In this document: piece after piece, positions 1 to 10,442 of the stretch | How positions within the stretch are numbered: position 1 is the first letter of the stretch | Layout: every line of letters begins with the position of its first letter | NCBI GenBank assembly: GCA_000697335.1 | Contig: JNEM01012189.1 | Span: forward strand, 1 to 25,444 | Origin: Conidiobolus incongruus B7586 | Taxonomy: Eukaryota; Entomophthoromycota; Entomophthoromycetes; Entomophthorales; Conidiobolaceae | Reading direction: 5' to 3' | DNA: 25,444 bases | Made by a program: the position numbers and the translations under genes | Notes under the pieces: model-generated | What the model saw: the letters and a program-made list of their open reading frames with translations, nothing else | What the model was told of the DNA's origin: nothing | Databases searched by the model: none

Positions 1-1239
1 AAATAAAAATTTTTATAATATTAATTAAATATTTTTAAAAATTTTTAATTTATTTATTTAACAAAAATAAAAGAAAAAATTTATTACTTATTATTTTTTA
101 GCATTTTCTAAATGTATCCAAGATTATATTCATATAAATATCCTTATTATATATATATATAAATATGTTTTTTCATTTTATTATTATAATATTAATAAAT
201 TCAAAAAAAATATATAGTAATTTAGTAAAAATTAATTTTTATTTGAAAAGCTTATATAATAAAGGCAATTTAATATAGATAACCCCACCAGCAGGTTATA
301 TACTAATTAGATTTTAATATCAAGGACACTATGAATCCCTAGAACTTTAATATAAAGTTGAAATTAAACTCAATCAAATTTCAATTAATTCAAAATAATA
401 ATTTGATTAATTTGAAAATTAAGAAAATTATATAAATTTCAAATTATTTTTACATGGTGAAATGATGAAATTTTTTAAATTTGATTTATCAAATATTGAA
501 TTATAAAAAAGATAGGAGTACATGAATTTCATCATGTACAAGATGACGAATTTGATTAGAAATAATAGTAATAATAATGGTAGTATTTATATTGCTCAAA
601 TAACTTTTCAAAATTTTATTAGAGTTATATCACTTTGTAGCTAAAATTGAATCGTAATTTGTTTACTCTATATTATCAATATGAATTTTTGGGTATAGTG
701 ATTTGTATTCTATGAATTGTATATTTGATAAAATAACATTTATAGTAGGATTGAATGTATAATATAACTGATATACGATATATTCAAGAAACTAAAAAGA
801 AACAATGACAAATTCCAACATTTGATATTAGTAAAATATATGAATATTACATTCTATATTTGAAATTAAATATTCATTAGTTGCAGTTTGTAGATAAAAA
901 CTTTGAATCATGTTAATATTAAGCAAATATCATTGATTTAATAGTCAACTATGTTCGTTTTAAAATATTTTTTCAATTGAATACTTTGTTAATTGTTCCA
1001 CTGGGAACTAATAATTTTAAGATATTGCCAAAATAATTTAAAAATAAGGTATATTTCATAAAATTATAATATTAAAATCTGATCGAATATTTAATATTAT
1101 CATAAGGATGGCATTATATAGTGCACATTTTAATATTACTATTTTATCATTATAGGCGATGTTTGGTAAGAATTATTTCTGATTTTTAAAGTAAAAATTT
1201 GTGGATTTTCTCCATAATACAGAGTTAATCATTCCTTAT
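1..1239. other. A+T-rich intergenic sequence, no gene seen
   Basis: Very A+T-rich sequence with stops in all frames and no ORF of useful length. It contains a short TA microsatellite near 148-162 and a compact hairpin at 518-539, listed separately. I see no tRNA-like box, no splice-linked coding pattern and no recognisable transposon terminus. Confidence 0.6.
518..539. repeat. Perfect 8-bp hairpin with 6-nt loop
   Basis: The arms GTACATGA (518-525) and TCATGTAC (532-539) are exact reverse complements separated by ATTTCA. The arms contain more G and C than the surroundings, so the match is less likely to be an A+T accident than most hairpins here. There is no T-run after it and no adjacent gene, so its role is unknown. 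It could be a chance palindrome or a small binding site. Confidence 0.5.
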
Positions 1240-2130
1240 TGTATATGATGGGAAATAATTGTGTCCATCACTCAAGAAACTCCGATTATCACACTGATAC
1301 AAGAAGTCACATTGGAAGTGCCTCATTTCATGAACTGGTTAAACTTATCATTTTCTGCCTGTAAGGCCTACACATTCACGAACATTCACAATTGAAACTA
1401 ATATAAGATTACCACAAGCAAACTAATAAACACATTCTTCTATCTTCATTTTCAAAAGTATCCAGTCTCTAAGTTTTTCTCATAACACTCACAAAGGTAT
1501 TGAGTCGTGACGAGAGTGAGAGATTTACTTTATTCGAAGAACCCGATTCGCAGTAAGCTATTTTCACCTAATTTGGTGAACCCCCTTAATTTCCCTTAAC
1601 TTTGTGGTAATCTATCATTTACCACTGGTGATTCCCCGTTTAAGCTCTAAAAGACTACTTTCTCCCGCGTTTACGGTCGTCATATATAAATCATAACAAT
1701 TGTAAATCAAGCTTAACTAATTTTAACAACTAATCATTTTGGATAATATATTTTAATTGACAAGTTTATAAATAAGGTTAATGTGTAAAGATATTTATAT
1801 TGAAAATCTGCTGGAAAACGGCCTTGCAATACGGATCAAGTAGATTCGATAAAACGGACCGAAGGTGGCCAATGAAATAGATTAATGGGTTTTATTAAAA
1901 TATTAATATGTAGGACTTGGTCCTGATTCGAATAATCCCTAAGCAAATATATACTCAGTAGTGATTTTATAGTTTTATAAGTCCTTACGACAATGCGTTA
2001 AATCACCGATTGTAGTTGTTGTTCCGACTTCACATCGTATAAGAGTTCTGCATGGCACCTGGGTGTGAGTTTTATTCGAAATAATGACAGATATTTTAAA
2101 ATGAATGACGATTGGACCTCTTGATTTGCG
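1240..2130. other. G+C-elevated island without an ORF
   Basis: This stretch has visibly more G and C than its flanks, with runs such as GTCGTGACGAGAGTGAGAG near 1505 and CATGGCACCTGGGTGTGAG near 2050. No frame stays open. It could be a fossil retroelement remnant such as a solo LTR, a non-coding RNA gene, or an untranslated exon or promoter of a gene outside recognition. I could not find matching terminal repeats, a tRNA-primer site or conserved RNA boxes that would decide between these. Confidence 0.35.
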
Positions 2131-3420
2131 ACAGTATCATATTTTTTCTAAAAATACAAACTAAAATTTAAAACTGTTATGAACTGTCAAATTGAAGAAT
2201 TGAATTAAAATCTAAATTGAATCATCAAAAATATTGTTCATAATTCATATTGAATTGATAGTATAATGAGATGCAAACTTTTAGAATCAATTTTTAACTA
2301 TAAAATCTCGGAATATATCATTAGTGCATTTTAAGATTAAATATTTATTATTTAACTTAAAATGCAAAATTATAGAATATCTTGTTTATTATACTATAAA
2401 AAGAAAATTTATTCTATTCATTTTCAGAATAGTAATGATTGCTATACATAGATTGAAGTATTTTAATTTTAATTGCATGATGATATTAAGAATCCCTATT
2501 CTGTTTCACATTGTTAATATTTAATCAGTTAATTATTCAGGTATGAATTAAAAAATATATTAACAATTAATATATATAGAATAAATATGATATTAAAGAG
2601 ATAATTACAAATAAATCATTTATTCTTTTATTATATAATTTAACTGATGAATTTTTTAATTAGTTCAATAATTTGACGAAATCATTAAAATTAATTAAAA
2701 ACATGATGCCATTAAACATCCACTAAATTTTTATATAAGATTATATCAAAATACCATAATATTAATTATGTGAATTATAATGTCAGTATATGATTAAACA
2801 TTGAATTTTAAGAAAATTTGAATTCTTTTAATTGAATTATATGATATTAGATAATTTCTTTAAATATTAGTCAATAACTAAACATTTTTAAAATCAATAT
2901 AATTTTCAATTATTTAATATTTAATATTTTTAAAATAAAGTTTAAGTTGATCAATTTTAGTAATAAATTCCATCTGATAATCATCAAAATAAATATTAAT
3001 ATCATTATATATTAAGTAATATTAATTTGGAATAATAAATTTTCCAGCATTTATGAATTAATCTCTATTGAGAATTAATTGATAATATACCATACAATCG
3101 GTACGAAAATTACGTAATAATTCTTTAACAAAAAATTTTTTCTGATATTCATTAGGTTTTAAATGAGTCACCTTGGATCTTCAGTTCAAAATTCTCTAAG
3201 ATTTTACTTTTATAAGCTTAATAATAGCCCAACAATTGTAGATGATATATTTATGGTTGTAAGGTTATTCAGGTGTAACCTAGAATTTAATATTGTCCCA
3301 AATTATTATTGTTAAATATCCACTTGAATTCAATATTATAAGTTAAATTCTCACTGAAACAATTTGGCTCTAAATGACTCATTTTGGTTGGTTATTTTTT
3401 CAACGTGATTTTAAGGATTT
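2131..3420. other. A+T-rich intergenic sequence upstream of the antiporter gene
   Basis: No gene is seen. The only longer reading frame (2324-2524, +) would make a peptide rich in Ile, Leu, Lys and Phe. That is what random A+T-rich DNA produces, so I do not call it. The last 200 bases lead into the antiporter promoter. Confidence 0.55.
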
Positions 3421-3438
3421 TATAAAAGTATAAAAGGA
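3421..3438 (+). promoter_or_regulatory. Tandem TATA boxes upstream of the antiporter gene
   Basis: Two TATAAAAG motifs occur back to back, at 3421-3428 and 3430-3438 (the second extends to TATAAAAGG). They end about 165 bases before the ATG at 3605. They match the eukaryotic TATA consensus closely. TATA-like strings are common in such A+T-rich DNA, but the G-containing ends and the position make these better candidates than background. No CCAAT box was found beside them. Confidence 0.4.
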
Positions 3439-3604
3439 ACATTAAATACTAAACTAATTTTTACTATCCCTTTTTCAACTAAAAAAATTGAATAATAGAG
3501 AAAATTATTTATTTAATATATTTAATATTAATTTAATTTGTATATTAGAAGAAAAAAAAGTATTGTATTAATTATTTTGATGAGATATTAATTTAAATAC
3601 CATA

Positions 3605-5746
3605 ATGAAATTTACTAATATATTATTAATATCGTTATATTGTTTATCTTCACTGTGTGAATCTTCTCCAAAAGCCGCCATTTCAGATGTTGTAATACCA
3701 AAAATGGTACTTTATGGTCTTAATATGACTTTGTATATGACTTTGACATGGAATACTCAAGAAACTACAAATTTAACATATCGCATTTTGGAAGGTAGTC
3801 CGATAGAGAGTGCTTTGGTAGTCCATGAAGGTACGTTAAACCCTCACGACGGGAAACAGGTCCAAATCAAGGGTAAATTCAACCAGGGTCAAGTTGTTAC
3901 AGTTTACTCTTTAGAGGGCATTCAACTGTCCAATGGAGTGTATCGATCTGTCCACGTTCAACTCATCCAAGATGATATGAAAGATCCCATTATTTCTTCC
4001 TTCTCCGCAACCGTTCACGGTATGCCAGGATGGGTCACGTTAATTCCTGTTATTATCATGATCACTATGTGTATTCTTTCCGACCAAGCTCTATTTGCCC
4101 TCATTATTGGTGTATTTTGTGCCAGTTGGTTTATCAACGGTTTTAATCCCGTCGTTGGGCTTTTAAGGATGTTGGACACTTATATCGTAGGTGCTTTAGC
4201 GGATTCTGACCACGCCAAAATCGCACTGTTTTTATTCTATTTGTCCGGTTTAATTGCAATGGTTCAAAAGAGTGGAGGCGCGCACGCAATTGCCGAAAAG
4301 ATCACCAGTTTGGCGACGAACCGCTACAGGGGACAATTAGCCACCTTCGGAGTGGGTTTAGCCGTGTTTTTGGACGATACTGCCAGTTGTATGGTAGTCG
4401 GTGCCAATATGCAACAAATATCCGATCGTGTGATGATCAGTAGAGAAAAATTGAGTTTTATCGTTCACGCTACTTCCGCTTGCGTTTCTTCAGTTATCCC
4501 TATTAGTTCTTGGGTGGGTTTCCAATTGGCTTTGGTCGGTACTCAATTGAGCAACTTGAATTTGACAAATATTGATCCTTTTATGCTATTGTTGGAAACT
4601 TTGCAAAGTAGATATTATCCTATTGTTTATATTTTCTTTTGTGGCCTTACTATCTTTGCTAGAAGAGAATTTGGTAGTATGCTTACTGCTGAAAGACGTA
4701 GTCATTTCGAAGGCAAAGTTGTCGAAGGTGACGAAGGTTCTTTACCCAATCAAGTCGATCCTTTGGATCCCCATCCCGATACTCCTTTGAGGTGGTGGAA
4801 CGGTGCCATCCCTATTGGTTTGACTATTGTGATCACCATCATCAGTTTATTCTTGACTGGTTATTACGCTTTGTTGGATCAATACAAAGCTGGTGAAAAT
4901 GTTACCTTCAATGTCGCAAATATTGCCGGTGCTGGAAGTCCCTATGACTCTCTCCTCTACGCCGCCTTCGTTGGATGTCTCTCTTGTCTTTTCTTGTACA
5001 AAGTCCAAAAGATCATGTCAGTCACCGAATCTGTCGCTATTTTGGTATATGGTATCAAGGATGTGGTCTCTACCATTTTAATCCTTCTTATGGCTTGGAG
5101 CATTGGTTCTGCATTTGACGATTTGTCATGTGCCAAATTTTTGTCCAGTCTTCTCTCATCCAACCTTCCTCCTCAGCTTCTTCCTGCCCTTTCTTTCGCC
5201 CTTGGTGCAATTATTAGTTTCGTAACTGGTACTAGTTGGGGTACCATGACTATTCTCTTCCCCTTGATCGTTCCCTTGGCCCACGCCACCTCCAATGGTG
5301 ACCATGGCTTATTCGTCCTCACAGTCTCTAGTGTCCTCGCCGGACCCCTTTTCGGTGATGTATCCAGTCCCATCAGTGCCAACACTATTTTAACTTCCTT
5401 ATCCTGCAAAATCTCCGTCCAACACCACGTCAACTCTCAACTCGCCTACAGTGTTCTCGTACTTATCACTAGTCTCTTATTAGGCTACCTCCCATCCGGA
5501 TACAATGTCTACCCACAATGGGCCGGTCTCCTCATCTGCTGCGGTTTCGTTACTCTCATCCTCTTCGTCTTCGGAGGTCGTGCCGACTCCAACAAACTCA
5601 CACTCCTCGATTGGATCACCACCCGACTCGGATTCAAAGTTGCCGAAATTAAAGACATTGACTCAATCCAAAGATCTCAAGAATTGGCCAATGAGTTTAA
5701 GGGTATTGATACTTCAAAAGGTCCCGAAGTTCATAAAAGCAAATAG
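3605..5746 (+). CDS. NhaC-type Na+/H+ antiporter with secreted N-terminal domain
   Basis: A 713-residue single-exon membrane transporter of the NhaC/Na+:H+ antiporter superfamily, expected to exchange Na+ for H+ across a cell membrane. Residues 1-19 form a signal peptide (Lys-Phe start, Leu/Ile core, then Ser/Cys). Residues 20-140 are a non-membrane region with sequons NMT (40) and NLT (56). The remainder holds about a dozen hydrophobic segments. Family landmarks are the LDTYIVGALAD block near 190-200, SGG near 223-225, the FLDD acidic pair (Asp257, Asp258), the SREKL block at 279-283, SPYDSLL at 445-451, AWSIGSAFDDL near 497-507, TGTSWGTM at 541-548 and LAGPLFGDVSSPIS at 578-591. The tail 660-713 is hydrophilic and probably cytosolic. 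The start is supported by two consecutive in-frame TGA codons 22-27 bases upstream and by A at -3. The length is full for the family plus the extra N-terminal domain. Whether it sits in the plasma membrane or an endomembrane, and the exact ion, is not decided by sequence. Confidence 0.92.
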   Translation: MKFTNILLISLYCLSSLCESSPKAAISDVVIPKMVLYGLNMTLYMTLTWNTQETTNLTYRILEGSPIESALVVHEGTLNPHDGKQVQIKGKFNQGQVVTVYSLEGIQLSNGVYRSVHVQLIQDDMKDPIISSFSATVHGMPGWVTLIPVIIMITMCILSDQALFALIIGVFCASWFINGFNPVVGLLRMLDTYIVGALADSDHAKIALFLFYLSGLIAMVQKSGGAHAIAEKITSLATNRYRGQLATFGVGLAVFLDDTASCMVVGANMQQISDRVMISREKLSFIVHATSACVSSVIPISSWVGFQLALVGTQLSNLNLTNIDPFMLLLETLQSRYYPIVYIFFCGLTIFARREFGSMLTAERRSHFEGKVVEGDEGSLPNQVDPLDPHPDTPLRWWNGAIPIGLTIVITIISLFLTGYYALLDQYKAGENVTFNVANIAGAGSPYDSLLYAAFVGCLSCLFLYKVQKIMSVTESVAILVYGIKDVVSTILILLMAWSIGSAFDDLSCAKFLSSLLSSNLPPQLLPALSFALGAIISFVTGTSWGTMTILFPLIVPLAHATSNGDHGLFVLTVSSVLAGPLFGDVSSPISANTILTSLSCKISVQHHVNSQLAYSVLVLITSLLLGYLPSGYNVYPQWAGLLICCGFVTLILFVFGGRADSNKLTLLDWITTRLGFKVAEIKDIDSIQRSQELANEFKGIDTSKGPEVHKSK

Positions 5747-7226
5747 ATTATATATTTAATTGTAAAAGTTGAAATTAAATTTAAAATTCAATAACAATTA
5801 TCATCATAGTGATAATATTAGACTAATTTTTGAATTTATTATTATAGTAATTAATTTAAAATTTAACAATTACTACAAAATTGAAAAGAATTTTGAGTTC
5901 AATATAGTTGTTTATGATGAGTTAACACGGCATATTTTTTATAATCGTTATAATTTTTATAACTTTAATTCAAATTAAAATTTCATTACAAATAAGAATT
6001 GATACTATAACCTAAAATTCAAAATATTCGTTTTTGCAAAAATATCTCCCATATAAATAATTCAACTAATTAACTAATTCTTTCAATAAAAATTTATGAT
6101 TTCGATTCAACAAAATTGAATAAAAATATTTCCACTAAAATACTATATTTATAACCCTAACCAATTTATAAAATTTATTTGATTTGATCATTTAAATTAA
6201 ACTCCAATAATATAAATAATTCCAGTATGGTGACCAAAATCCTATAGATTGAAATGAAATTGATCAAATCAATATAAAATAATAGAAACATTCAAATATC
6301 TTTGAATTGAATTACATAAATATATATATATATTTTAACATTTTAATTCAATAATTTTAAAATGAAATAATCCTTATATTAATATATTTTTAATAATTGA
6401 TTCTATATATATGAAACAATATCTAAAATAAATCAATATTGAATATTTATATATTGTATACACTAAAAATATTAAATCTGGGACTTAAATCCCTTACAAT
6501 TGTTATATATATATCATAAAATTTAATAGATTAAATATTGTTTTGGGAAAATTTTAATCTTTTAATACTTAAGATTATAATTTAATTAGAATATTTTTAT
6601 ATTTAAAATTAATATAGTATTGAATTAACAATTTTAAAAGATTTTTTTTGTTTCTTCATTTCAAGTTTTAACATAGATAAATATAAGTTTCTATATTATA
6701 AATACAAATTAAATTTTAAATTTTGATTAAAAAATTGAAAATAATAATAAATTTCTACTATTAATTGTAATGCAGAATTTATTTTGGTTAGCTTATATAA
6801 TTTCAATTTAAACAATTTGAATATATCACTTTTGTTGATTAGTATTTATTTATATAGTTTTTGTTTATTTCTATATCTTATATATTATAAAAATCTAATA
6901 GTGTAACATAGCAAAATATATAATTATCAACAAATATAAAATAAAATCATAACACATTATATTAACAGATTTAATGCTAGTATCGAATTAATAGTCTATA
7001 TTTCTTAGAAAAACAGAATGTTATAAGCCTTTGGTTAATTGTTATACTTAAATACAGTCAGTCGAACTATAAATTAATTTTTTAAAACTAAAATTTCCAA
7101 ATCCCAATTATAGATTTCAAAATATAAAAGGTAGACTATCAATTTATTATACTGTATTCTTTAAGATATAAATATAAAGATCCTGAGATTTGTAAATAAG
7201 AAATTATAACCAAATCAAAAAATAGG

Positions 7227-7253
7227 AATTTCTTTGAAAAAAACAAAGAAATT
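7227..7253. repeat. Perfect 10-bp hairpin with A7 loop
   Basis: AATTTCTTTG (7227-7236) pairs exactly with CAAAGAAATT (7244-7253) across seven A residues. It lies about 1.5 kb past the antiporter stop codon, too far to be its obvious 3' processing signal. The function is unknown, and a chance origin in A+T-rich DNA is possible. Confidence 0.45.
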
Positions 7254-7642
7254 ATTGGAATAAGTACTAAGAATGTAATCAAAATAACTATTTCCAATTT
7301 AAAAAATTAAATATAGGCCAAACTAAATACTAGAGAATGCCAAAAACCTCCATCACCTTAGGAGAAAAAATTCATTTTTGATTGAAAAAAAACCTTTTAA
7401 AACTTATGTTTCTATTAATAAATCCTTAAATATTAACTATGCTGATCAAAAAGCAGTTCTTTCAAAATTTTTACCAAATATATTTGAACAATTCGTTATT
7501 TGTCTTCTATAATGAAAATCTAATAGATCAATAGTGAGCAGAAGGTTTAAAATTAAAACACGCAAAACTATACTTGAAATAAAAATTATTGAGATATAGT
7601 TATTTTTTTTAGATGAATTACTTTTCAATATTAATCATTATA

Positions 7643-7954
7643 CTACACTAAGGATTATTTAAATAATTGCCAAGTATCCCTTCCACAATATATTCAGCAT
7701 TATATCAAATATCTTGGTATCAAAATTATAGTGTGATGATGCCTTTTATCTCACCGTATGTGTCAATTTGTTTTTATTAAAAGAAAAATGATCTCTATTA
7801 TGTATAACTAAAATTAAATAGTAATATGTAGAGTTGTTAATTTGATGTATTAAGATGCTAACCCATTATTCCTACACGCCAATGCTTGATGTCGTATATC
7901 AATTATAATATTGGAATATTTGAATAAAAAATCCCGTTCTAAGCCTTAGTGTAG
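7643..7954. repeat. 11-bp exact inverted repeat bounding about 312 bp
   Basis: CTACACTAAGG (7643-7653) and CCTTAGTGTAG (7944-7954) are exact reverse complements. A third related string, GCTACACT, follows near 8013-8020. The enclosed DNA is A+T-rich with no ORF. The arrangement resembles the ends of a very small non-autonomous DNA element, but no target-site duplication is evident (TA before the left arm, CC after the right), so this is only a candidate. Confidence 0.3.
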
Positions 7955-10140
7955 CCAGCCAAATTTCCTGATATGAGTCTGATTGGTAATTTATGCGCTT
8001 ATATTAAAAATCCGCTACACTTGGATTTCAAGTCTCAAGTAAGGATTAAAAATTTGAGAATTAAGAAAATCTAATACACTAGTAGAAATCTTCTCAATTA
8101 TGATCAGCTCCACTCCTAATCATTACAAAACAATTAATAAATCTCAATATTATTCTACTTCATATTAATTTACATTTTATTGGTTATGATTTACATGATC
8201 AAATATAATATAGATCGTTATATATTAAAAATTAGTTTTTTAGTGTTTAATTTGATTAAAATGAATTGTAGCTAGTATTCAATGAAGAGATTTTATTTTA
8301 TTATTTTACTTTTGCAATTTTCAAAATATTATATAATTAATTTTTTTAAAAAAATAATCAGAATATAATAAAAATTAATAGATATTTATTAATAGAATTA
8401 AGGATTATTAATAAATATTGGTAAAATATGAATTAATATGATATTTATATATTAGAAATTTAAACTCATTATAGAATTCCTCAATAAAATATTCAAATTA
8501 TTTAAGGAAATTTGAATTAGTATGACAATTATCAGTATTTAAATTTCTTTTAAATTTATTAAAATTATATATTTAATAATTTATTTAATTCATCCAAATA
8601 TTGTATTTGAATATCAGAGTGAACCAAATATTTCGTCAAATTTGATTTAAAATAAGCAGACATAATAAACTAAGGTAGTCACTTAAATTTCCGATATAAT
8701 CCTTAATATGATAGTCAATTAATAAGTTAATATTGATTTGATCTATATTATATATTAAATTCATTTATCAAATTGTAAACTTAGAAATATTTTTATAAAA
8801 TATATAGCCAAATATTTAATTGTTAGATATTATAGCCATTATAAATGAATGAATTGTATATGAATAAAATAAAAAAAATTTAAAATTAGTATTAATTCAA
8901 TCTATAATTATAAATATAATGATTTCTGTAATCGTAATTGATGGTATTTGTTAATTATGAAGATCTAATCTATAATATTCATATCTTAATAAAACATGGA
9001 GTTGATATATATTGATTTAATAATATAATATCAACTCAATCATGAATTAAAATACATGAAAAGGAATCAATCAATTAGAAGTGATACTCTTTTCAAATTT
9101 CGTATTGAAATAATATGATAAGATTATACCATACAAATTTAAATATGAGAGTATAAAGATAAAAACAGTATTTATGAGTCAATGAAAATTTAACAATATT
9201 CTATATAAAATCCTATATTCAAAATGAAGCTATCAATCAATTCAAATATTTCAATTTAAAAACTGATATTAAATTATGATCAATAGATTATATTTAAGTA
9301 AATATATTGAAATATTAAAAAAATAAAGATTATAATTATATTAAGGGTAGATATTATGTTCCAGTATATAAATTTCTGATTCATATAATCATATCAATAA
9401 TAGATTAGTAACTATAATGTGGCTATTTGATTTATTCTTTAAAATGAGATAAAATTTCAAATGATAATTATGAATTAATGATTACAATAGTATTATGAAA
9501 TATCAATTATGAATATTATTAAGCATATATAGTTCATTTCTATTGCATATAATCACTCAAAATTATTCTTGTTTATTTAATATGAAGGTATGGTCCAAGA
9601 ATAAAATCTCTCACTATACCATTTCGGGAGGTTCATCCCTAACAAGACACGTTAAATAAACCTTAATTTTTAAGTTTAATAAACGAATAATATAATTAAT
9701 TTATTATCATTTGATTTTTAAATGGTTCAACTTTATTTTATTTATTACAATATATATATACCAATAGGGGTAGTTTCACTTAATTTACTGAAACTGAAAA
9801 ATGTAAAATCGCAAAAATATTAACTCCTGCCAAATTCCTTGTAAAAAAATTGTGTTACCCCAACTAACGGTTATTTGTACAATGCTGAACCCCATCACTC
9901 GGAGTTAATAAACTGTATACATTTTAAATTAATAATTTAAATTGATTAAAATATTCTCATAATCAAATAAATCATCATTACAGAATCAACAGTCTCAACA
10001 TTATCCATGATGAGAATTTTATTTACTTTTGTGCTATGATATAATCGATATAATCTAGATATAATATACATTTAATAATAAAACAACTCTAAATAAAACA
10101 CCACCCCTTCACAATAAATGGTAATTCAAAAAAACTTTTA

Positions 10141-10442
10141 AGAGAATAAATTTTATTTTAATAAAAGAAGTAAAAAAATTACCAACCAGGGTAATAAATA
10201 AAAAATTAAAAAATTAATTAAATAAAAATGCTTAGGATCTATATAAAAATTTGGGAAGGAGTTAGACATTTGGGGTAAGCTAAATTGAGAATAAATACAA
10301 ATTTAGTCAATTTCCCCCATAAACTGGTAATAGTGGTAGTGATTTTCAAGTGATGGTAATATACGGATTTTGATGCTAATTCCCTGGTGGTTGCATTGCC
10401 AACTCCTTAAATTTACCCCGGACTCAGGTCGCCCTTTCCAAG
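10141..10442 (-). other. 3' flank of the 251-residue gene, with possible poly(A) signal
   Basis: The 200 bases next to the stop codon (10245-10442) are more G+C-rich than ordinary intergenic DNA here, consistent with a transcribed 3' untranslated region. The nearest canonical AATAAA on the minus strand is at 10152-10157, about 286 bases beyond the stop. That is a plausible but unproven cleavage and polyadenylation signal. Confidence 0.35.

Larger units (their letters stand above)
5747..10140. other. A+T-rich intergenic sequence between convergent genes
   Basis: No gene is supported. ORFs at 5769-5978 (+) and 7446-7628 (-) encode Asn/Ile/Lys/Phe-rich peptides typical of chance reading frames. 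Patches of higher G+C occur near 7310-7370, 7660-8060 and 9580-9910. Two of these hold inverted repeats listed separately. A further imperfect 8-bp hairpin pairs GGTATGGT (9587-9594) with ACTATACC (9613-9620). The area around 9620-9640 contains GGTTCATCCC, which resembles a tRNA T-arm, but no acceptor stem or D-arm can be fitted. Confidence 0.5.

Noticed and set aside
2324-2524. 66-residue plus-strand ORF
   Set aside because: The composition is Ile/Leu/Phe/Lys/Asn only, as random A+T-rich DNA yields. It has no domain and no supporting promoter or codon signal.
4572-5759. Several ORFs of 60-90 residues on both strands inside or overlapping the antiporter gene
   Set aside because: They are alternative-frame shadows of the real coding sequence at 3605-5746.
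5769-5978. 69-residue ORF just after the antiporter
   Set aside because: Asn/Ile/Phe-rich chance frame with no recognisable feature; it is not a continuation of the antiporter.
7446-7628. 60-residue minus-strand ORF
   Set aside because: Low-complexity Ser/Asn/Ile composition in intergenic DNA, with nothing to support translation.
9587-9640. tRNA-like segment (GGTATGGT start, GGTTCATCCC T-arm look-alike)
   Set aside because: No acceptor stem, D-arm or anticodon arm can be paired; the GGTATGGT arm instead pairs locally with ACTATACC.
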